Assembly: GCF_023023025.1 (NCBI RefSeq)
Contig: NZ_CP095481.1
Location: 6,213,001-6,277,000, forward strand
Direction: 5' to 3'
DNA length: 64,000 nucleotides
Origin: Amycolatopsis sp. WQ 127309
GTDB lineage: Bacteria > Actinomycetota > Actinomycetes > Mycobacteriales > Pseudonocardiaceae
The translations under genes and the position numbers were made by a program. Below, piece by piece: positions 40,013 to 48,039 of this stretch. The notes below the pieces were generated by a model. That model worked only from the letters and a program-made list of their open reading frames with translations. It was not told the DNA's origin and searched no databases. Position 1 is the first letter of the stretch; every line of letters starts with the position of its first letter.

Positions 40013-41179
40013 ATGGGCGTGCACAGCTCCCTACCGCCCGGTGCCAGCCTGCCGGCGCACGCGCGTGACCTCGTCCGGATGCACGAAGCCGTGATCGGCG
40101 GCGGCCGCCCGCGCGTCCGGCCGCGGCCGCTGGTGTCGCGGTCGTGGTCCCGCGCGCTGAGCCTGGGCCTCGCCGCCGACGGCATCAACACCCGCGACTC
40201 GGTCCCGCTCGACGAGGTCGCGCGACGCCGGCACGCCTCGCCGTTGCGCCACGTCGTCGGCGACCTCGGCCAGGTGCTCGACACGGCGAACGTGCTCCTG
40301 GTGGTGACCGACGCCGAGGGCGTCATCCTGTGGCGCGAGGGCTCGCCCCGCATCCGGCGCCAGGCCGACACGCTGGGGTTCGCCGAGGGCGCGGACTGGC
40401 GGGAGGCCCGCGTCGGCACCAACGCGATCGGCACCGCGCTCGCCGAAGCCGCGCCGGTCGAGCTGCTGGCGGGCGAGCACTTCGAGCAGAACCAGCACCC
40501 CTGGTACTGCACGGCCTCGCCGGTGCACGACCCGCGCACGGGCGAGCTGCTCGGGGTGATCGACGTCAGCGGCCCGGCCCTGACCCTGCACCCGGCGATC
40601 GGCGCGCTGGTGGAGACCGGCCGCCGCTTGGTCGAGTCGCAGCTGTGGCGCCACCACCAGGAACGCCTCGACCGGCTGCGGCGCACGGCGGAACCGGTCC
40701 TGGCCGGCCCCGCCCTGCTGGTCGACGACGACGGCTGGGTCGCCCACGCCGCCGGCATCGCGGCGGGGGAGCGGATCGCCGCGCCGGCGGAGGGCCAGGT
40801 GCTGGCGGTGCCGGGCCTGGGCGCGTGCCTGCCGGAGCGGCTGGCGGACGGCTGGCTCGTGCGCCCGGCCGGCACCGAACGCCGGGTGTGGCTGGACCTC
40901 GACGTCGCCGGGGCGCCGATGCTGCGGATGCGCTCGGGCGACACGAGCTGGTGCCGCCCGGTGACCCCGCGGCACGCGGAGATCCTGGGCTGCCTGCGGG
41001 CGGCCGGCCCGGCGGGCCTGTCGGCGGAAGCGTTGAGCCGGGCCCTGTACGGCGACGCCGAGCACCTGGTGACGGTCCGCGCGGAGGTATCACGGCTGCG
41101 CCGCTGGCTGGGGGCCATTGTGGACACTCGCCCGTACCGGCTGGCCGAAGGCGTGGAGCTGACCGTCCACGACGGCTGA
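40013..41179 (+). CDS. GAF-domain AcoR-like transcriptional regulator without AAA+ domain
   Basis: A 388-aa regulator. The N-terminus SRSWSRALSLGLAADG is the AcoR family opening; the GAF region (about 80-205) has NVLLVVTDAEGVILWREGS, WREARVGTNAIGTALAE and FEQNQHPWYCTASPVHDP. The C-terminal ~150 residues carry a winged-helix-like DNA-binding region (PRHAEILGCLRAAGPAGLSAEALSRALYG...VRAEVSRLRRWLG). The sigma-54-interacting AAA+ domain of classical AcoR is absent, as is usual in actinobacteria. It is divergent from the FMO and probably senses its substrate. Confidence 0.87.
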   Translation: MGVHSSLPPGASLPAHARDLVRMHEAVIGGGRPRVRPRPLVSRSWSRALSLGLAADGINTRDSVPLDEVARRRHASPLRHVVGDLGQVLDTANVLLVVTDAEGVILWREGSPRIRRQADTLGFAEGADWREARVGTNAIGTALAEAAPVELLAGEHFEQNQHPWYCTASPVHDPRTGELLGVIDVSGPALTLHPAIGALVETGRRLVESQLWRHHQERLDRLRRTAEPVLAGPALLVDDDGWVAHAAGIAAGERIAAPAEGQVLAVPGLGACLPERLADGWLVRPAGTERRVWLDLDVAGAPMLRMRSGDTSWCRPVTPRHAEILGCLRAAGPAGLSAEALSRALYGDAEHLVTVRAEVSRLRRWLGAIVDTRPYRLAEGVELTVHDG

Positions 41180-41240
41180 GCTTCCGGTCAGTGCGCACAC
41201 TTCCCCGGAGCGGCCAACACGGTGGCGGGCGTGGCCAACA

Positions 41241-41340
41241 CGGCAGGAGCAAGATCAGCAGGCCCACACCCGAGCCGCCGAGGATCAGTGCCGTCTCCAC
41301 GCCGTGAGCACAAGCGAGCCCGGCCGGCGCCCGGGGCGAG
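41241..41340 (-). pseudogene. possible C-terminal remnant of an MFS transporter
   Basis: On the minus strand AGLACAHGVETALILGGSGVGLLILLL resembles the last helix region of EmrB/QacA-type MFS transporters (AxAHGxxTAFLV...). No remainder of such a gene is present, and the flank has a direct repeat GGCCAACACGG (twice, ~23 bp apart). It is a short match, so weak. Confidence 0.3.
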
Positions 41341-41360
41341 CGCCGGCCGGGCACCGGACG

Positions 41361-41528
41361 TCAGCCGTCCAGGGCGAGGTGCAGGAACGCCAGCACCGCT
41401 CCCGGGCCGACCAGCAGGCAGAGCGCGAACCCGCCCATGAGCGGTTCGTCGTTCCGGAACATCTTCACGAGCAGGCCGACCGCGGCCACGACCGTGGCGA
41501 TCAGCAAAACGAGCACGACAAAAGGCAC
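41361..41528 (-). CDS. 55-residue two-helix membrane protein
   Basis: A short GTG-initiated ORF with GAGG 8 nt upstream, encoding PFVVLVLLIATVVAAVGLLV, the linker KMFRNDEPLMGG, and FALCLLVGPGAVLAFLHLAL. Two transmembrane helices separated by a charged turn, plus a proper ribosome-binding site, support a real small membrane protein. It is on the same strand as, and 42 bp downstream of, the secreted 111-aa protein. Function unknown. Confidence 0.6.
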   Translation of the reverse strand: MPFVVLVLLIATVVAAVGLLVKMFRNDEPLMGGFALCLLVGPGAVLAFLHLALDG

Positions 41529-41570
41529 AACGCAGTCCTCACTGAAGGCGTGGTGAACAGGGAATCCGGT

Positions 41571-41906
41571 TCACCAGGCGGGCGGGGCCCGAGGGGACTG
41601 CGCGGTGGGGAGGGAGACGGCCGATCGGGTACCGGGCGCGTCCAGGACGCGGCCGGTCCGGTCCGGCGAGGACGCTTCGAGAGTGGGCGGGTGGACCGCC
41701 CACCAGGTGTGCGGCGCCGGCGCGGTCAGGTGTGGCGCGGTCGCCGTGACCCGCAGGACGGCGGGCCGCTCGGTCAGTGTGTCCTGAGTGGACGCCGACG
41801 GCCCGGCGATGACGACCGGCGCGTCCCAGGAGGTCGCGCCGGTCGCCGTGCCGAAGACACCGAGGAGGATCAGCAGGACGACGAGCAGCTGCTTGAGCCT
41901 CGTCAC
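41571..41906 (-). CDS. small exported or membrane-anchored hypothetical protein
   Basis: A 111-aa protein. The GTG at 41906 is preferred because GGAGG lies 5 nt upstream; another GTG two codons earlier overlaps that site. The N-terminal helix RLKQLLVVLLILLGVFGTATG is a signal peptide or anchor. The remainder is Ser/Thr/Pro-rich (APVVIAGPSASTQDTLTERPAVLRVTATAP) and probably extracellular and unstructured. I do not recognise a family. It is followed by the 55-aa membrane protein and may be co-expressed with it. Confidence 0.5.
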   Translation of the reverse strand: MTRLKQLLVVLLILLGVFGTATGATSWDAPVVIAGPSASTQDTLTERPAVLRVTATAPHLTAPAPHTWWAVHPPTLEASSPDRTGRVLDAPGTRSAVSLPTAQSPRAPPAW

Positions 41907-41947
41907 CTGCACCTCCGCTGGGGCGTGTCCGTTTCGCCCAGCTTACG

Positions 41948-43138
41948 TCAGGCGCCGTAGGTGGCCTGCGTGACGGCGAAGACGTTCCGGCTGCCCGCGC
42001 CCTCCTGCAGGCTCCACAGCAGGTCGGCGTTGGCCGAGTCCTCCCAGTACGACAGGCTTTCGCCGCTGCCCACCCAGGTGTGCGTGGCCGGGCCGGTCGC
42101 CGAGGTCCAGTAGTACAGCTTCTTGTCCCCGGAGGAGTTGAACCACCAGCGTCCGTTGTGCGAGGCGACGCCGTTGAGCTTGTACCAGGGCAGCTGCAGT
42201 GCCTGGCTCGCGGTCGTCGTCGCGGCGAACGTCGTCGCGCCCGCGGCGAACGGGAAGCGGACCGCGCGCGGGGCGCGGTTCGGGTAGTCCGTGCAGCCCG
42301 AGGCGCAGGTGTACTCCGCCATCACGATCGACTTGCTGACCCGGTCCAGCGAGATCGACGACCAGGCGAGGTTGGTGCCGGACGTCGTGCTCGCCGTGAT
42401 GGTGCCGACCTGCGGCAGGACGTAGGCGTAGTTGTGCGCGTAATAGGTACTGCCGCTCTGGTGGCCGATCTGGTCGGCGGTGCCACCGGTGTTCGTCTTG
42501 AGTATCTTGCGCATGTCGAACACGCGCATGCCGTGCCCGGTGTCGGCGACGTACAGGTAGTCGCCGTACCAGGAAACGCCGCCCGCGTGGATCGGGATGT
42601 CCTGGAAGTCCGGCGCCGCCGCGGTTCCGGTCGGCTGCACCAGCAGGATCTTGCGGTACTTGTTGGGGTAGGTGGCATCCCAGTCGACCAGCGTGATCCG
42701 GCTGCGTTCCGAGGCGCCGGTGCACGAGGCCTTGGTGTACCAGCTGACGGCCACGAGCTGGTGGCCGTCGTAGTTGCCGCTGTCGGCCGTGCCGACCGCG
42801 TCCCGGCTGGTCGTGATGCCCTGCGGGTAGTTCGCGCAGTCGGAGTTGTCCGCGCTGTCGAACTGGAACCCGGTCGACAGGCCGGCCGGGGCGAACGACG
42901 ACGGGAGCCCGGTCCGGTCGTGGTTCGCGTTGTCCATCACCGTGTGCACGGCGGCGGTCCCCAGCGTCGAGACGAGGGCCGCGTCGACGGCGTCGAACTG
43001 GTGGTAGTTCGCGCTGAGCGTGTACTGGCTCGCGGGCAGGGTGGCAGGCCCCGCCGCGGCGTTCGCGGGTGGTGCGAGGAGCATTCCGGCGGCGAGCACC
43101 GCGGCGATGGGCATGATGAATCGACGACTACGTGGCAT
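41948..43138 (-). CDS. secreted beta-propeller-like hypothetical protein
   Basis: A 396-aa protein with signal peptide RRFIMPIAAVLAAGMLLAPPANA. The mature part is rich in W/G/Y-containing beta strands (DWDATYPNKYRKILLV, HAGGVSWYGDYLYVADTGHGMRVFDMRKIL, NGRWWFNSSGDKKLYYWTS), consistent with a beta-propeller of the kind seen in secreted actinomycete proteins. Repeated DNxDC-type cysteines may form disulfides. No catalytic motif is recognised. It is divergent from the siderophore-interacting protein across 136 bp. Confidence 0.75.
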   Translation of the reverse strand: MPRSRRFIMPIAAVLAAGMLLAPPANAAAGPATLPASQYTLSANYHQFDAVDAALVSTLGTAAVHTVMDNANHDRTGLPSSFAPAGLSTGFQFDSADNSDCANYPQGITTSRDAVGTADSGNYDGHQLVAVSWYTKASCTGASERSRITLVDWDATYPNKYRKILLVQPTGTAAAPDFQDIPIHAGGVSWYGDYLYVADTGHGMRVFDMRKILKTNTGGTADQIGHQSGSTYYAHNYAYVLPQVGTITASTTSGTNLAWSSISLDRVSKSIVMAEYTCASGCTDYPNRAPRAVRFPFAAGATTFAATTTASQALQLPWYKLNGVASHNGRWWFNSSGDKKLYYWTSATGPATHTWVGSGESLSYWEDSANADLLWSLQEGAGSRNVFAVTQATYGA

Positions 43139-43274
43139 GGGACCCCCAGTCCGATCAACGGTCGGGGCACACGCTAGGACTGTCGCCGGAGCGCCGCAAT
43201 ACCCGTTCGTCAAACGGTACCCGGACCCGTCCAGAGTTCGTGAGATGTCCATGGGGACGTCGAGAAGGAGCACG

Positions 43275-43967
43275 ATGACCGCACTCGAACGCCTCGCCGA
43301 CCTCGCCGGCGGCATGGTGCTGGACACCGCCCGAGTCGCCGGGGTCACCCGGCTGCCGGCCGACTTCGTGCGCGTGGAACTGACGGCCGACGCCTTCCGC
43401 AAGGCCACCTGGGTACCGGGCGCGAAGCTGCAGTTCCGGCCGCGGCGGGGCACGGTGAGCCTGCGCACCTACACGCCGATCGGCTGGGACGTCGAGCGCG
43501 GCGTGACGGAACTGCTCGGCTTCACCCACGGCGACGGCCCGGCGGCGCGGTGGCTGCGGCAGGTCGCGGTCGGCGATGCGTGCGAGGTGTTCGGCCCGCG
43601 CCGCTCGATCGACCTGCGTGCCGTCGCCGGCCCGGTGGTCTTCGTCGGGGATGAGTCCAGCGTGGCCCTCGCCTGCGCGCTGCGGACCGTCACCGCCGAG
43701 GTGTCGCACGTCTTCGAAGCACGCGATCCCGCTGGGCTGACCGAGGTCCTGGCCGGCTTGGGCCTCGACGCGCAGGTCGTCGAGAAGACGGCCGACCGTG
43801 CCGAGCTGCTGAGCCGGGCCCGCGCGGCCGGCCCCGGCAGCCTCGTCGTCACCGGCGACGCGGCGACGGTGCACGCGGTCCGCCGCGACAGCCGGACTTG
43901 GCCGCACCCACCCCGCGCGGTGACCGGCAAGGCCTACTGGGCCGAGGGCCGCGCCGGGCTCGACTGA
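43275..43967 (+). CDS. siderophore-interacting FAD-binding protein (ferric reductase-like)
   Basis: A 230-aa protein of the SIP/ViuB family. The FAD-binding barrel shows VRVELTADAFRKATWVPGAKLQFRP and SLRTYTPIGWD (RxYT flavin motif), then HGDGPAARWLRQVAVGDACEVFGPRRSIDL. The NAD(P)H domain includes VVFVGDESSVALACAL, and SLVVTGDAATVHAVRR is the tail motif. The enzyme would reduce Fe(III) in imported siderophores. It is shorter than typical SIPs (~270 aa) but has all motifs. GAAGGAG precedes the ATG. A perfect palindrome follows its stop. Confidence 0.85.
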   Translation: MTALERLADLAGGMVLDTARVAGVTRLPADFVRVELTADAFRKATWVPGAKLQFRPRRGTVSLRTYTPIGWDVERGVTELLGFTHGDGPAARWLRQVAVGDACEVFGPRRSIDLRAVAGPVVFVGDESSVALACALRTVTAEVSHVFEARDPAGLTEVLAGLGLDAQVVEKTADRAELLSRARAAGPGSLVVTGDAATVHAVRRDSRTWPHPPRAVTGKAYWAEGRAGLD

Positions 43968-43991
43968 GCGGCCCGGTCGGGGCTCCACCAA

Positions 43992-44046
43992 GCGCCCCAA
44001 TGTGGCGTTGGGTGCGTTCAACGCACCCAACGCCACATTGGGGCGC
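43992..44046. terminator. 55-bp perfect palindrome between convergent genes
   Basis: The 27-bp arms at 43992-44018 and 44020-44046 are exact inverse complements (GCGCCCCAATGTGGCGTTGG and on) around a single base. It lies between the siderophore-interacting gene and the convergent CU044_5270-like gene, so it likely terminates both. Confidence 0.8.
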
Positions 44047-44078
44047 ATGAGCCGTGCCGACACAGCCGAGCGCTGGGT

Positions 44079-44951
44079 TCAGGGACGCTGGCCGACCCGG
44101 TCGACGAACGTCTTCACGAGCACCGCGCTGTCGGCCGTGCCCAGGAACCGGTGTGTGGCCGGGTCGAAGACGAGCACCTCCGGCTTCGCTTCCGGCGACG
44201 AGCCGGGCGGAACCGGCCAGGTGATGCCCACTCCGGGACGCCCGGCGCCGTCGGTGACGTGGTCGAGGGCAGTCAGGCCCGGCACCTTCGCCGCCGCCGC
44301 GAACAGTGCCGCGTTCGACGCGGGGGTGAGGGCCTGCTCGTAGGCGAGGGCGACCACGTCCTTGCCGAGCGCGTTCGCGTCGCCCTTTTCGCCGCTGTGG
44401 TGGGCTTCGAGGTACGCGAGCATGGCGTCGGCCGTGGCCGGCAGGTCCGCCCGGTAGGCGGGGGAGGGGCGGCAGTCCTCCAGGGTGCCTTCGAGCTTCG
44501 GGTCGTTGGCGCCGTAGACGGGCGCCTTCCCGTCTCGGCAGCCGGCGGACTTCGTGCCGTCGATCAAGCCGTCGCGGGTGCCGTCCACCGAGAGCCAGAC
44601 CTCGCGTGTCCGGTGCTCCGGAAGCGCCGTCTTCACGTAGAGGAACTGGTCGGGGTGCGGCGCGGCGGCCGGTTCCGCGAGCGCCGCGCCGGCCGCCTCG
44701 GTCAGCACCTTCACCGGATCGGCGTTCGCGACGCCGGCCCCCACCCCGATCCGGTCGGCCGGGGTCAGGGTGACGACGGCGGTGATCGCCGCGGCCAGCC
44801 CGATCGTCGTGGCGCCCGCGGCCCGGAACCACCGGCGGGGCCGTCCGGTCCGCGTCGCGGCCACGAGCCGCGCCCGGGCCGGCGCGAGGTCCTCCGCCGT
44901 CGCGAAGCCGACGGCCTCCGCGCGTTCGCGGATCAGGTCCAGCTCATCCAT
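44079..44951 (-). CDS. CU044_5270-family membrane protein, probable sigma-factor partner
   Basis: A 290-aa protein with an N-terminal cytosolic stretch (MDELDLIRERAEAVGF...), one transmembrane helix (FRAAGATTIGLAAAITAVVTLTP, ~45-67) and a large outer domain containing PDQFLYVKTALPEHRTREVWLSVDGTRDGLIDG. This is the CU044_5270 family, regularly encoded next to ECF sigma genes, and probably acts as an anti-sigma or sensor protein. Its ATG overlaps the end of the sigma gene by 8 bp, so expression is coupled. Confidence 0.85.
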   Translation of the reverse strand: MDELDLIRERAEAVGFATAEDLAPARARLVAATRTGRPRRWFRAAGATTIGLAAAITAVVTLTPADRIGVGAGVANADPVKVLTEAAGAALAEPAAAPHPDQFLYVKTALPEHRTREVWLSVDGTRDGLIDGTKSAGCRDGKAPVYGANDPKLEGTLEDCRPSPAYRADLPATADAMLAYLEAHHSGEKGDANALGKDVVALAYEQALTPASNAALFAAAAKVPGLTALDHVTDGAGRPGVGITWPVPPGSSPEAKPEVLVFDPATHRFLGTADSAVLVKTFVDRVGQRP

Positions 44952-45531
44952 GGTGCGAGGTCTCCTTCACGAGGTCGACGGCGCCGAGTTCGGCGCGGAG
45001 GTGGGCCCGGGCGCGGCTGAGCCGCGACTTCACGGTGCCGACGGGGATGGCGAGGGCTTCGGCGACCTCCTGGTAGCCCAGCCCTTCGGCGGCGACGAGC
45101 AGCAGGACGTCCCGCTCGCGGGGGCGCAGCACGGCCAGCGCCCGGTCGAGCTTCGCGCCGAGGGCCTGCGCGGTGACGCGGTCGGCGACCCGGTCGGCGT
45201 GGCCGTCCGCCACGGCCGGTGGCCCGAGGGCCAGCCGGAGTTTCAGCTCGCGCACTTCCATCCGCCGGCGGCGCGAGACGAGGTTCGTGGCGATGCCGTA
45301 GAGCCACGGCCGCGCGTCCGGCCGGGACAGGTCGAACTTCGCGCGCTTGCCGAACGCGATGAGGAACGTGTCCGCGAGCACGTCGTCCGCGGCCGACGGG
45401 CCGAGCCGCCGGACCAGGTAGCGGTGGATGTGCCGGGCGTGGCGGTCGAAGATGACCGCGAACAGGCTCGGCTCGTCCCGGGAGCGCGCCAGCACGCTCG
45501 CGTCGTCGTCTTCGGGGTTCTCGGGGGTCAT
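44944..45531 (-). CDS. ECF RNA polymerase sigma factor
   Basis: A 195-aa ECF sigma factor. Region 2 is FAVIFDRHARHIHRYLVRRLGPSAADDVLADTFLIAFGKRAKFD with RPWLYGIATNLVSRRRR; region 4 is LAVLRPRERDVLLLVAAEGLGYQEVAEALAIPVGTVKSRLSRARAHL. Its 3' end overlaps the CU044_5270-like gene, matching the common sigma/partner pair. The stimulus is unknown. The start is an ATG in GCGATGACC, without a strong ribosome-binding site. Confidence 0.9.
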   Translation of the reverse strand: MTPENPEDDDASVLARSRDEPSLFAVIFDRHARHIHRYLVRRLGPSAADDVLADTFLIAFGKRAKFDLSRPDARPWLYGIATNLVSRRRRMEVRELKLRLALGPPAVADGHADRVADRVTAQALGAKLDRALAVLRPRERDVLLLVAAEGLGYQEVAEALAIPVGTVKSRLSRARAHLRAELGAVDLVKETSHHG

Positions 45532-45616
45532 CGCCCGCCTCTCGCTCCGCCAGTGTCATCTGCTGTTCTCCGAACCCGCGAACGGGTTCCGGGAACCGGA
45601 GCAGAGGTGACTCAGG

Positions 45617-45991
45617 TCACAGCGAGGAGGTGAAGGCCGGGGAGATGTCCATGTGGACGCGGTAGTCGACAATCCGCGGCCCGTCGAGCCAGATGACCGT
45701 GACGCACGGCAGGGCGAGCGGCTTCCCTTCCGGGGACTCCGTTTCGATGGTGAAGCGGCAGAACAGCTGGTCGTCTCCGGCGAAAGCCACCTGGTCCACG
45801 GTGTGCCGGACCCAGGGCAACGCGCCGGCGGCCCCCGCCGTGGCCGCGACGATCGCGTCGCGGCCCGACAGGGTTTCGCCGTTGCCGAAGGTGTACGTCG
45901 CGTCTTCGGCGAACCAGGAGCCGAACGCCTCGGCGTCGCCCGCGTCGACGGCCGCGCACATCGCGCGCACCATCTCTTCGTGGCCGGTCAC
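45617..45991 (-). CDS. SnoaL/NTF2-like protein
   Basis: A 124-aa SnoaL-like fold: HEEMVRAMCAAVDAGDAEAFGSWFAEDATYTFGNGETLSGRDAIV, a beta-sheet WVRHTVDQVAFAGDDQLFCRFTIET, and IVDYRVHMDISPAF. This family includes isomerases, hydratases and cyclases acting on ring intermediates. The GTG overlaps the upstream cupin stop (GTGA), placing it last in the minus-strand operon IclR-FMO-cupin-SnoaL of the ring-cleavage locus. A precise reaction cannot be assigned. Confidence 0.85.
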   Translation of the reverse strand: MTGHEEMVRAMCAAVDAGDAEAFGSWFAEDATYTFGNGETLSGRDAIVAATAGAAGALPWVRHTVDQVAFAGDDQLFCRFTIETESPEGKPLALPCVTVIWLDGPRIVDYRVHMDISPAFTSSL

Positions 45992-46443
45992 TTCTGCAGC
46001 GAAAGGCCGTAGCGGGTCATCACCTGCGCGACCAGCTTCATGTCGCGCCCGGGCGGCAGCTCGCTCAATTCCTTGTAGTAGTTCTCCAGCCCGGGTGGGG
46101 AAACGACGGCGACGACGCGGGTCTCCTCGTCGAACGGGTTGCGGAACACGTGCGGCACCCCGCGCGGCATCAGCAGCGAGTCGCCCTGGCCGAGGACGTG
46201 CCGTTCGCCGTCCAGCTCGACCTCGACCTGCCCCTGGACGCAGGTGAACAGCTCGTCTTCACGGCTGTGGATGTGGGTCGGCGGCCCGCCGAGGCCCGGC
46301 GGCACGACGTACTCGAACAGCGAGTACGCGCCGTTCGTGTCGGCGCCGGTGAGCCGGGCGTGGATGCCCAGCCCGATCGCGCCGAGGTTCGTGCCGTCAC
46401 CCGGGTGGATGACGTGGTGGCCGGTCTTCGGTGCGGTGTCCAT
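45988..46443 (-). CDS. cupin-domain protein
   Basis: A 151-aa single-cupin protein. Motif 1 is PPTHIHSREDELFTCVQGQVEVEL (metal ligands H, H, E); motif 2 is LLMPRGVPHVFRN (H). Cupins bind Fe/Mn and may act as dioxygenases, isomerases or effector sensors. The AGGAGG site overlaps the stop of the upstream FMO, so it is coupled to it. It sits in the aromatic catabolism locus next to a second cupin gene (49700) of opposite orientation, which is distinct in sequence. Confidence 0.85.
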   Translation of the reverse strand: MDTAPKTGHHVIHPGDGTNLGAIGLGIHARLTGADTNGAYSLFEYVVPPGLGGPPTHIHSREDELFTCVQGQVEVELDGERHVLGQGDSLLMPRGVPHVFRNPFDEETRVVAVVSPPGLENYYKELSELPPGRDMKLVAQVMTRYGLSLQK

Positions 46444-46454
46444 CGGGAATCCTC

Positions 46455-47939
46455 CTAGAGAGCCGCGGGTTCGGGGGTGTGCTTCGCGAGCCGCGCCAGC
46501 AGCTCGGGCGTCAGCTTCCGGTACGCCGCCGGGGAAACCGGGTTCAGCCAGTGCGTCGCCCGGGTGAACCGGGGGATCTGCAGGCCGAGGTCGCCGAGCA
46601 CCTCGTCGACGTTGTGGATGGAGAACGGGATGATCTTCGTGCCGCGGCAGTGGTGCGCCCCGGTCGCGACGTCCAGGAACGCGAGCTGCCCGACGACGTC
46701 GGCGTGCCGGGTCTCGACGTCCGGCAGCGCGAGCACGCCGGCGAGGTCGGCCGCGATCCACAGCGCCGCCATCTCGGCGTTGAGCGGGCTGAAGAACGAC
46801 GAGTTGTACCCGTTGAAGTAGAGCCCCGGCGCCCGCAGCGGCTGGATCTGGCGGTACAGCAGGAAGTTCCCGCGCTCGTCGAACAGCTGCTTCTGCACGG
46901 TCTCGTCCAGGAACGGCACGCCCTGGGTGAACCCGGTCGCGCAGACGACCAGGTCGGCGGGCAGCACCGTGCCGTCGGCCAATTCGGCGCCCGGCCGGTC
47001 GCCGCCGTACAACCTTGTGATCACCTGGTCGCGGCGGACGCGGATGGCGCCATCGGCCACGCCCTCGAAGAACCCTTCGGTCGCCAGGCCGATCGCGCCC
47101 TTGACGATGTCCTCCATCTGCCCGGCGGGCAGCAGATCGTGCTGGCGCAATCGGAACTGCCGCACCGACACCGAGCCGACGGAGTTCAGCATCGACGCGC
47201 GCAGCCGGTTTCCCGGGCCGTGCAGGAACTTCTCGAACCCGCGCAGCCACCGGTAGCGGAACAGCGCCTCGCCCATCCGGGTCAGCAGGAGCATCTTGAA
47301 GTTGAGGAACCCGGCGATCTTGCGCGGCACCTTCCACAGCAGCTGCCGGGCGATGACGTCGGTGGTCCCGGCGACCTCGCTGATCGCCACGGTCACGTCG
47401 CAGGCCGACTTCCCGTAGCCGACGACCAGCGCGTGCTTCCCGCGTGCCTCTTCGACGTCGGTGAACTCGCTGCCGGCCAGCACGCGGCCGCCGGCGGCCT
47501 CGAACTCCGCGCGTCCGGGATAGTCCGGGACCGCCGGTTCGCAGAACACGCCGTTGGCCACGACGACCCGGTCGAACGTCTCCGGGACGCCGGAGTCCGT
47601 CGTCACCACCCAGCGCGCGCCGTCGGGGACGACGGACTCCACGGTGGTCTCGAGCCGCAGGTGCGGGGTGACGTCGTAGACGTCGGCGTAGGCCGCGAGG
47701 TACTGCTGGATCTGGGCCCCGCCCGGCCACTCCGGGAAGTCCTTCGGCATCGGGAAGTCCGAGAACGAGTACTGGGCCTTGGGGCTCTGCGTGGTGAGGC
47801 CGGGGTAGCGGCGGGTCCGGCTCCACACCCCGCCGACGTCGGGGGTCTTGTCGAAGACCGCGACGTCGTGGCCCGCTTGCAGCAGCACCTTGGCCGTGGT
47901 GAGCCCGGCGAGCCCGGCCCCGATGATCGCGACGTGCAT
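46455..47939 (-). CDS. flavin-containing monooxygenase / FAD-NAD(P)H oxidoreductase
   Basis: A 494-aa FMO-like enzyme. The N-terminal FAD motif is VAIIGAGLAGLTTAKVLLQAG; the second NADPH-binding motif is GKHALVVGYGKSACDVTVAI; ATG-type segment VVCATGFTQGVPFLD marks the C-terminal FAD contact. KTPDVGGVWSRTRRYPGLTTQSPKAQYSFSDFP is typical of class B monooxygenases. The BVMO consensus FxGxxxHxxxW is not seen. AGGAGG lies 7 nt before the ATG. It heads a coupled FMO-cupin-SnoaL set, downstream of IclR. Probably oxidises a ketone or aldehyde intermediate; the substrate is unknown. Confidence 0.87.
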   Translation of the reverse strand: MHVAIIGAGLAGLTTAKVLLQAGHDVAVFDKTPDVGGVWSRTRRYPGLTTQSPKAQYSFSDFPMPKDFPEWPGGAQIQQYLAAYADVYDVTPHLRLETTVESVVPDGARWVVTTDSGVPETFDRVVVANGVFCEPAVPDYPGRAEFEAAGGRVLAGSEFTDVEEARGKHALVVGYGKSACDVTVAISEVAGTTDVIARQLLWKVPRKIAGFLNFKMLLLTRMGEALFRYRWLRGFEKFLHGPGNRLRASMLNSVGSVSVRQFRLRQHDLLPAGQMEDIVKGAIGLATEGFFEGVADGAIRVRRDQVITRLYGGDRPGAELADGTVLPADLVVCATGFTQGVPFLDETVQKQLFDERGNFLLYRQIQPLRAPGLYFNGYNSSFFSPLNAEMAALWIAADLAGVLALPDVETRHADVVGQLAFLDVATGAHHCRGTKIIPFSIHNVDEVLGDLGLQIPRFTRATHWLNPVSPAAYRKLTPELLARLAKHTPEPAAL

Positions 47940-48039
47940 GCCTGGTCCTCCTGATCCGGCGCCGGTGCCGGGCAGCTCCGGCGCGGCGTGGGCCACAGCG
48001 TGGAACAACCGGCCGCGGCGAGCCAACCGGGAGTCCTGG

